DNA from: Tetragonia tetragonoides
Lineage: Eukaryota; Streptophyta; Magnoliopsida; Caryophyllales; Aizoaceae
Assembly (NCBI GenBank): GCA_038025085.1
Contig: CM076148.1
Location: 1,118,501-1,182,500 of the forward strand
Length of the DNA stretch: 64,000 nt
Direction: 5' to 3'
This document shows, in pieces, positions 59,672 to 64,000 of the stretch. Position numbers and translations under genes: made by a program. Position 1 is the first letter of the stretch. Each line of letters opens with the position of its first letter. The notes beneath the pieces are model-generated. The model had not been told where the DNA came from. It saw only the letters and a program-made list of their open reading frames with translations, and did not search any database.

Positions 59672-59890
59672 ATGAGGTGGGAGCTCAAGTGGTAAGTGCT
59701 TCCCCCTCACAACCCAGTGGTCAGAGGTTCGAATCCTCATGTAAGGAGAATAATAAAAATCTCCTCTACCTTTCTTTGTAGGGAGGGTCTCCTCCTCTAC
59801 TTGAGCCCGTCGACCCATTAAAGATGGGTTAGCTTGCCCGACGCGTGTGGTTTGCGGGCTATTACATACATCCTTGTAGCAAAAAAAAAA
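59672..59890 (+). mobile_element. tRNA-derived SINE with target-site duplication
   Basis: A box GGGAGCTCAAGTGGTAAGTG and perfect B box GGTTCGAATCC (59727-59737) near the 5' end, a 3' body ending CCTTGTAGC, and a 10-A tail (59881-59890). Flanked by GTCCACACAAGTTT (59658-59671) and GTCTACACAAGTTT (59891-59904), a 14-bp target duplication with one mismatch, as expected for LINE-mediated insertion. Confidence 0.92.
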
Positions 59891-60202
59891 GTCTACACAA
59901 GTTTTTGAATGAGAGAGGCGTTTAAATTTAGCTCGAGTGGAGTGGATTCGCTCCTATGTGTTCTCGGGTTTTCATATAGAGCATCAACCCAAAGCCCCAA
60001 TACATAGAACAAGAAAGTTATTGGGCTTACAATTGACAGATTCGTAATGTTAGACCCAACCCATTCAAATCTTCTCCACGATGCTCTTCCGGTTTAAACC
60101 CGCCAACAAAGCAAGGAGCAAAACAGAAGTCTATCTTCTTTCTTTGAAACTCCTTCACTATATCCTTCTTGCTCTCGTTCATGCCATTAACCTCCCCCTA
60201 AA

Positions 60203-64000
<3,798 letters not shown>

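Noticed and set aside
59672..59745. tRNA gene with A and B boxes
   Set aside because: No acceptor-stem pairing, followed by a SINE body, A tail and target duplication.

Overview
The window is nuclear DNA from a eudicot plant. The evidence is intron-rich genes with GT-AG splicing, chloroplast transit peptides on RbcX and on a bacterial-type leucyl-tRNA synthetase, plant-specific families (VIT1, OSCA1, a plant KDM3-type JmjC protein), and AT-rich intergenic DNA full of plant transposons. Several small repeats and the LINE sequences look like those of Caryophyllales. That is an impression from memory and cannot be tested here.

Six protein genes are supported. In order they are: the 3' half of malonyl-CoA decarboxylase (+, to 3294); RbcX, a Rubisco assembly chaperone (-, 3568-4893, six exons, one only 17 nt); VIT1, a vacuolar iron transporter (-, 5868-9192); OSCA1, a hyperosmolality-gated calcium channel (+, coding 29946-43677, 11 coding exons, 769 residues); a KDM3/JMJ25-type JmjC histone demethylase (+, coding 46598-50663, 803 residues); and the first 567 codons of organellar leucyl-tRNA synthetase (+, from 60203 off the right edge). 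I assembled the exons by hand from splice sites and protein homology. All six frames close without stops. Four of the six (MCD, RbcX, OSCA1, LeuRS) match, in order, what I recall as consecutive Arabidopsis genes At4g04320 to At4g04350, so the block appears to be conserved microsynteny with VIT1 and the JmjC gene interleaved. They are unrelated housekeeping or stress genes rather than one pathway.

The rest is repeat-rich. From 9.7 to 15.3 kb lie a probable Helitron, a tandemly duplicated relic of a CCCH zinc-finger reading frame, and inverted, rearranged, intron-containing copies of part of the OSCA1 gene. From 15.9 to 28.5 kb a 1.1-kb segment occurs twice. The left copy carries two later MITE insertions, and the right copy shows both empty sites. 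Between the two copies is a three-level nest: a Mutator-like element (19692-25701) holds a TRIM (20166-25037), which holds a non-autonomous copia-like LTR element (21235-25001). Each level has a recognisable target-site duplication.

The OSCA1 introns hold a hAT MITE, a Stowaway MITE, a 25-nt C homopolymer, two SINE-like copies and a 5'-truncated antisense LINE. The 9.5 kb between the JmjC and LeuRS genes has no gene. It holds a second Mutator-like element with a perfect 9-bp target-site duplication, a gypsy-type LTR remnant, SINEs (one with a 14-bp target-site duplication), foldback MITEs and a minisatellite.
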